Shown here one piece after another: positions 60,232-64,000 of a stretch of 64,000 nt of DNA. Numbering within the stretch: position 1 is the stretch's first letter; the number at the start of each line of letters is the position of its first letter. Below the pieces are notes generated by a model, which was not told the origin of the DNA, ran no database searches, and worked only from the letters and a program-made list of their open reading frames with translations. A program made the translations under genes and the position numbers. The stretch covers positions 1-64,000 of the forward strand of contig CAJAIJ010000032.1 in assembly GCA_903939845.1 (NCBI GenBank), read 5' to 3'. Source of the stretch: an uncultured Solirubrobacterales bacterium. Lineage in GTDB: Bacteria > Actinomycetota > Thermoleophilia > Solirubrobacterales > 70-9.

Positions 60232-60246
60232 TAATGAGACTCGTTA
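60232..60246. promoter_or_regulatory. Zur-box candidate, 7-1-7 palindrome
   Basis: TAATGAG-A-CTCGTTA is a 15-bp near-perfect palindrome with 6 of 7 complementary positions. The 7-1-7 arrangement is that of Fur-family operators. It covers the predicted transcription start of the zinc-importer operon. Confidence 0.65.
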
Positions 60247-60248
60247 CC

Positions 60249-60254
60249 AATATA
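60249..60254 (-). promoter_or_regulatory. Probable -10 element of the zinc-importer operon
   Basis: TATATT on the minus strand places the transcription start about 7 nt further on, inside the Zur-box palindrome at 60232-60246, so a bound repressor would block initiation. Confidence 0.5.
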
Positions 60255-60425
60255 CGGGAAAGGCCGCGCTCGGGTGGACCGCTTCGGTATCTGCCCGTCC
60301 GGACTCATGCTCGTGGCTGGCTCACGCACTCCTTCGGTGACCTCGTTCGATCGACGGTCACAGAACTTCTTTTCGTCGCCCGGTGAATCCGTTACCTCCG
60401 GAACGGTTGGGACACTTGGTGAGTC

Positions 60426-61595
60426 TTGCTCTCGAAGACCGCCCCTCGACCCTTTCTCCTGGCGCTCGTCGCGATTGCCGTCACCACGGTCGTCGGCCTC
60501 TTCCTGCTCTGGCCCGACGGCTCGCCAGAGGTGGAGCTGGGCGCAGCTCCGACGGGGGAGACCATTCCGGGGAAGATCGAGGCGCTCAGATCGAACCCCT
60601 GTCCGCCTCCGCTCCAGGGCGAGTGCCTCAGCGGTGAAGTCCTGCTCGAGGACGGACCGGAGTCGGGAGAGACCGTTCCGGTCGAGCTGTCCAGTGGCGG
60701 GCCCGCACCCAGCTTTTCCGTAGGAGACTCCGTCCGGGTCGCCCGTGCGACCTTCGGTGGTCAGGAGCCGGTCTATTCGGTGGTCGATTTCGAGCGCCGC
60801 TCGCCGATGCTGTGGCTGGCCATCTTCTTCGTTGCGCTGGTCCTGCTGTTCGGAAGGTTGAGGGGGGCCCTCTCGTTGATAGGTCTCGGGGCCAGCCTCG
60901 CGATAGTGCTGGTCTTCATCGTGCCGGCGATCCTCGATGGCAGGTCGCCGTTGGCAGTTGCCCTCGTCGGTTCGATGGCCGTGATGCTCCTGACGATTCT
61001 GTTGGCTCACGGGTGGGGTCCAAAGAGCCTCGCCGCCATCCTGGGAACGGCAGTCAGTCTCTCTCTGGTCGGATTGCTCGCGGTCCTGTTCACCAATCTG
61101 ACCAACCTCACCGGCTTCTCATCCGAGGAGGCGGCCATCCTCGCAACGAACGACTCCGGAATCTCGGTCAGCGGGCTTCTCATCGCCGGCATGGTGATCG
61201 GTGCCCTCGGCGTTCTCGATGACGTCACGATCAGCCAGTCCTCGACGGTCATGGCCCTGAAGGCTGCCGACCCGGCCCAGAGCGTCGCAACGGTCTATCG
61301 CAGGGCGATCGATGTCGGTCGTGACCACGTCAGTGCCACCGTCAACACTCTGGTGCTGGCCTACGTCGGGTCATCGCTTCCGGTGCTGTTGATCTTCGGC
61401 TCCGGAGAGCTCGGCCTGGTCGACGCGATCAACCTCGAGATCGTTGCCAAGGAGATAGTTGCGACCCTGGTCGGCTCGATCGGCATCATCGCGGCGGTGC
61501 CGATAACCACGGCCCTGGCCGCCTGGATGTCCGACACCATGGACGAGGATGAGATCAGGCTGGCCGCCGAGGACGGCCACCATCACCACCACTGA
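60426..61595 (+). CDS. YibE/F-family membrane protein with His tail
   Basis: This 389-aa polytopic membrane protein matches YibE/F: an N-terminal helix, an extracytoplasmic domain (about 35-125), then seven or so helices including LAIFFVALVLLFGRLRGALSLIGLGASL and the central GVLDDVTISQSSTVMAL. The C-terminal EDGHHHHH tail again suggests metal contact. Function is unknown. The start TTG 60426 is preceded by GGTGAG. It is divergent from the zinc importer, and the Zur-box lies in the shared gap, though nearer the importer. Confidence 0.88.
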   Translation: MLSKTAPRPFLLALVAIAVTTVVGLFLLWPDGSPEVELGAAPTGETIPGKIEALRSNPCPPPLQGECLSGEVLLEDGPESGETVPVELSSGGPAPSFSVGDSVRVARATFGGQEPVYSVVDFERRSPMLWLAIFFVALVLLFGRLRGALSLIGLGASLAIVLVFIVPAILDGRSPLAVALVGSMAVMLLTILLAHGWGPKSLAAILGTAVSLSLVGLLAVLFTNLTNLTGFSSEEAAILATNDSGISVSGLLIAGMVIGALGVLDDVTISQSSTVMALKAADPAQSVATVYRRAIDVGRDHVSATVNTLVLAYVGSSLPVLLIFGSGELGLVDAINLEIVAKEIVATLVGSIGIIAAVPITTALAAWMSDTMDEDEIRLAAEDGHHHHH

Positions 61596-61625
61596 TTCCG
61601 TCGATCGCGGCGGCGGGCCCAGGAT

Positions 61626-61796
61626 CTAGAACTGAAGACCGGCCGCGATGACGCCGCCGGTCACCACGAGCGCAGTGATCACCCTCATGGTGCGGGGCGA
61701 GGGACGTCGACCGCTTCGGCCACCGATCCAGGCCCTGAGGCCCGTGGCCGATGCTGTTGCCGCTACTGCGACGCCGGTTACGCACTGCATGCACAT
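61626..61796 (-). CDS. Small membrane protein with MCMQC start, coupled to M23
   Basis: This 56-aa protein begins MCMQCVTGVAVAATASATGLRAW, a CxxC followed by two hydrophobic segments. Its ATG overlaps the M23 peptidase stop (TGATG), so it is translated from the same mRNA. I do not recognise the family. The Cys pair could bind metal or form a disulfide. Confidence 0.6.
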   Translation of the reverse strand: MCMQCVTGVAVAATASATGLRAWIGGRSGRRPSPRTMRVITALVVTGGVIAAGLQF

Positions 61797-62980
61797 CAGC
61801 TGTAAGCATCCCAATTCTTCAGTTTCGCCATCGGGTCGAGGAAGGTTCCACCCTGATACCAGCCCGGCGCCGACCAATGCTCGAAGTGCAGGTGGCATCC
61901 GGTGCTACGGCCCGTCGTTCCGACCGTCCCGATCCTCTGTCCGGTCCTGACGAAGGACCCGACCCTGGCGGTCGATGGACGTTCCAGATGCATGTAGACG
62001 TGGCTCTCGCTTCCGGTGCCGGCAAGGTTGATCACGACGTAGTTACCGGCCCCGGATGCCTGGTACGAGTTGTAGTAGACCTTTCCGCCCCGGGCTGCGA
62101 ACAGGGGAGTGCCGCAGGATGCAGCGACGTCTGCTCCCTGGTGGCCCCTTCCGGCCCCGATTCCGTCTCCATATGTATGCGGTCCCCTGACCGGAAACAT
62201 GAAGCCGTGGAGGCTGAAGCCGAGGGACTCACGGACGGACTGGCCGGTCAGTCTCGTCGAGATCTCGGCCGGCGTGCCGGTACGGTCGGAAATCCTGAAG
62301 CGATACCTCCCGCTGGATGCCGTTCTGCCGGTCGAGGCCTTGAGGTTCCAGGTGAAGCTGGAGGTCGAGTTTCGTGCGATGTCGTCGAGGAGACGTGAGG
62401 CGACCACGGTTCCGTCATCCCCGACTACGTCCACCCGGATCGGGGAGTTCGGCTCACCGCCCGCCACGACGAAATCCACTCTCGGCTTACCCGCTCCGAA
62501 GAGGTAGGCCCGCTTTGGGGCAGTAGATGCATCGACCAACCTGAGGGGCGAGTCGGGGTCGACCCCTCTGGGGGCCTGTTTGATGGTGAGAGAGACCTTC
62601 GACATGGCCGTAGACGAACCGCCGAGCGCCACCACCCGGATCCGTCCGCTTCGGGCACCCACTGGAACCCGGACCACGATTCTGGTCGGGCCGACCGAGA
62701 CCGGCCTGGTCCGGACCCGGGAAGAATCCCCGGCGAAGGACACCCACTGGACCGATGCCAGAGCCCTGCCTCCGATCTGGACGGTGCCGCCCTCCGAGGA
62801 GGCGTTGAGGTCGACGCAGCCCGTCAGACAGAGAACGGTCTCGACTTCGGGTGCCGGGGGGAGGGGGATGCCGCCGCCCGGACCGGCCTGGGCAGAAGCG
62901 CCGATCCCGAGCAGGGCCACCACGACCGCCCCGACGATCGCGATCGAGATCCTGAACTCCCTCTTGGCTTCTTCGTTCAT
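61796..62980 (-). CDS. M23-family (LytM-type) peptidase
   Basis: This 394-aa exported protein has a signal/anchor helix (ISIAIVGAVVVALLGIGASAQA), two beta-sandwich-like domains (about 40-250), and a C-terminal M23 domain. The zinc ligands appear as GHQGADV near residue 281 and HLHFE near 364. The family cuts peptidoglycan peptide bridges or, when degenerate, regulates amidases; both zinc motifs here look intact. Its start faces rplM across a 268-nt gap. Confidence 0.9.
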   Translation of the reverse strand: MNEEAKREFRISIAIVGAVVVALLGIGASAQAGPGGGIPLPPAPEVETVLCLTGCVDLNASSEGGTVQIGGRALASVQWVSFAGDSSRVRTRPVSVGPTRIVVRVPVGARSGRIRVVALGGSSTAMSKVSLTIKQAPRGVDPDSPLRLVDASTAPKRAYLFGAGKPRVDFVVAGGEPNSPIRVDVVGDDGTVVASRLLDDIARNSTSSFTWNLKASTGRTASSGRYRFRISDRTGTPAEISTRLTGQSVRESLGFSLHGFMFPVRGPHTYGDGIGAGRGHQGADVAASCGTPLFAARGGKVYYNSYQASGAGNYVVINLAGTGSESHVYMHLERPSTARVGSFVRTGQRIGTVGTTGRSTGCHLHFEHWSAPGWYQGGTFLDPMAKLKNWDAYS

Positions 62981-63248
62981 GGCTCTTCTCTGTGGCCGGC
63001 GGGGTTAGCTGACGGGCTCGCGAAGAAGAGTTTCGCTACGCGGGCTCTCGGCCCTGCGATTCGCCCCGGGGAATGGAAAATCCCGTTTGGTTCCCCCGCC
63101 CCGACTGCCCTTCGCAGGCGGGTTGGGCCCGGTTCCCGGAGTATAGGTGCCTGTCAAGTCGCCACCGACAGGACGGCTGGCTCTGTCGTCCCCTATTATC
63201 CGCAGGCCCACGTCCCCCGGAACCGGGACGAGCGAGGGCCGATTACCC

Positions 63249-63683
63249 ATGAAGACTTACGTCGCAAAACCAGATGATCGCCAGCGAGACTGGTACGTCG
63301 TCGATGCCGAGGGCCAGACCCTGGGTCGCCTGGCCACTTCGCTGGCCGACATGCTTCGTGGCAAGCGGAAGCCCGAGTACACGCCCCACATCGACACCGG
63401 AGACTTCGTCGTCGTCATCAACGCCGAGAAGATCCGGGTCACCGGTGACAAGCTCAACTCGAAGCGTTACTGGCGTCACAGCGGGTATCCGGGCGGGATT
63501 CGAAGCAGGACTCTCGCCGAGATGCTCGAGAAGCAGCCGGAAGAGGTGATCCGCAAGGCGGTCAAGGGGATGATGCCCCGCAACAGCCTCGCTCGCAAGC
63601 AGCTCCTGAAGCTCAAGGTATACGCCGGCCCCGACCATCCGCACGAGGCCCAGAAACCCGAAACCCTGGAGATCAAGACTTGA
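63249..63683 (+). CDS. rplM: 50S ribosomal protein L13
   Basis: This 144-aa protein is a full-length L13: [75 protein letters not shown] and [24 protein letters not shown] 63249 is the standard start. The gap before it (62981-63248) contains a TATTAT at 63194-63199 and CCCGCC/GGCGGG arms around 63090-63120 that could form an L13 leader structure, but I cannot fold it reliably. The next gene starts inside its stop. Confidence 0.96.
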   Translation: MKTYVAKPDDRQRDWYVVDAEGQTLGRLATSLADMLRGKRKPEYTPHIDTGDFVVVINAEKIRVTGDKLNSKRYWRHSGYPGGIRSRTLAEMLEKQPEEVIRKAVKGMMPRNSLARKQLLKLKVYAGPDHPHEAQKPETLEIKT

Positions 63684-64000
63684 CAGAGGAAGAGACCACT
63701 CCCGAGGCCGAAGAGGCCGGAGTCGAAGAGGCAGCAGCCGAAGAGGCAGTCGTCGAAGAGGCAGCGGCCGAAGAGGCAGTAGCCGAAGACGCAGCGGCCG
63801 AAGAGGCAGTAGCCGAAGACGCAGCGGCCGAAGAGGCCGAAGAGGCTCCTGTCGCGGAGGAGACCGCGGAGGCAGCGGCCGAAGAGGCCGAAGTCGTGGT
63901 CGAGGAGTCGGATTCGACCGAGCGGGTCGCCGCCAAGGAGAAGTCAGACCTGCCACCAGGCGCCGATCTCGAGCCGATCGCGATCGAGCCCGAGGCCGAA
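63680..64000 (+). CDS. rpsI: Probable 30S ribosomal protein S9 (N-terminal extension only)
   Basis: These are the first 107 codons of an ORF that runs off the right edge. TTG 63680 overlaps the rplM stop (TTGA). The visible part is an acidic Ala/Glu/Val-rich extension ([19 protein letters not shown] and on) with no S9 core yet. Identity is inferred from the conserved rplM-rpsI order and from acidic extensions being common on actinobacterial S9. It contains perfect 30-bp repeats. Confidence 0.7.
   Translation, partial: MTEEETTPEAEEAGVEEAAAEEAVVEEAAAEEAVAEDAAAEEAVAEDAAAEEAEEAPVAEETAEAAAEEAEVVVEESDSTERVAAKEKSDLPPGADLEPIAIEPEAE
63731..63838 (+). repeat. 30-bp tandem repeats in the S9 extension
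   Basis: Two identical 30-bp copies occupy 63761-63790 and 63791-63820, a diverged copy precedes them (63731-63760), and a partial copy follows. Each encodes an [10 protein letters not shown]-type decapeptide. Confidence 0.85.

Noticed and set aside
1-64000. Search for tRNA, rRNA, CRISPR, insertion sequences and attachment sites
   Set aside because: By eye I found no T-arm/acceptor pairs in the gaps, no direct-repeat/spacer array, no transposase or integrase and no long terminal repeats. A dedicated RNA and repeat search would be needed to exclude small elements.

Overview
This 64 kb window is GC-rich, almost fully coding chromosomal DNA from an actinobacterium. I see no rRNA, tRNA, CRISPR, phage or insertion-sequence signal. 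The gene content points to the Actinomycetota, and the class Thermoleophilia (Solirubrobacterales-like) is my best guess. Supporting markers are a CysO/CysM/Mec cysteine pathway, a WS/DGAT acyltransferase, GuaB3, a MarP-type protease, an Rrf2-led SUF operon and a fused AddB-AddA nuclease. The taxonomic call is inference, because there is no marker-gene tree.

Layout. 0-7 kb: truncated ABC ATPase, homoserine kinase, orphan ParA-like ATPase, small lipid-binding, lipoprotein and membrane proteins, a penicillin-binding protein divergent from a MarP-like protease, and an HxlR regulator. 7.2-14 kb: one giant ORF (2244 aa) joining AddB-like and AddA-like halves. 14-22.4 kb: HAD hydrolase, FxsA, a SufT-like protein, WS/DGAT, IspH, a thioredoxin-fold protein lacking the first active-site Cys, and a coupled pair of a haem-oxygenase-fold protein and a polytopic membrane protein. 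22.4-28.4 kb: SUF Fe-S assembly operon (Rrf2-sufC-sufS-sufU-Rieske-sufB-sufD, minus strand). 28.5-32.7 kb: HtpX, then a tail-to-tail cysteine module (MoeZ-like and CysO on plus; CysM, Mec and DUF2007 on minus). 32.8-35.3 kb: amino-acid ABC importer. 35.3-44.5 kb: a long minus-strand series: glycosyltransferase, coiled-coil protein, small protein, nadB, hyuB, hyuA, DUF1802 and a peptidase-like protein. 44.7-50.4 kb: Flp-like pilin, a secreted unknown, rph-rdgB, a roadblock protein, HU and pyrF. 50.4-56.1 kb: LysM protein, D,D-carboxypeptidase, PfkB kinase, guaB3 and guaA. 56.1-60.3 kb: Zur and a zinc importer whose second permease is fused to the zinc-binding protein. 60.4-64 kb: YibE/F protein, M23 peptidase, rplM and the start of a probable rpsI.

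Genes that work together. The SUF proteins build Fe-S clusters for clients such as IspH, with sulfur coming from cysteine through SufS. The CysO module makes cysteine from O-phosphoserine and a protein thiocarboxylate. A short motif is shared by the promoters of the Rrf2 regulator and the moeZ-like gene, which suggests that Fe-S assembly and cysteine supply are co-regulated. Zur very probably controls the zinc importer through a 7-1-7 palindrome over its predicted transcription start.

Expression signals. Many genes have a TANNNT hexamer 6-8 nt before the start codon and no Shine-Dalgarno sequence, as expected for leaderless mRNAs. Coupled junctions use NTGA overlaps with all four first bases, including two probable CTG starts (21015 and pyrF at 49523). 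No gene-free stretch exceeds about 270 bases.
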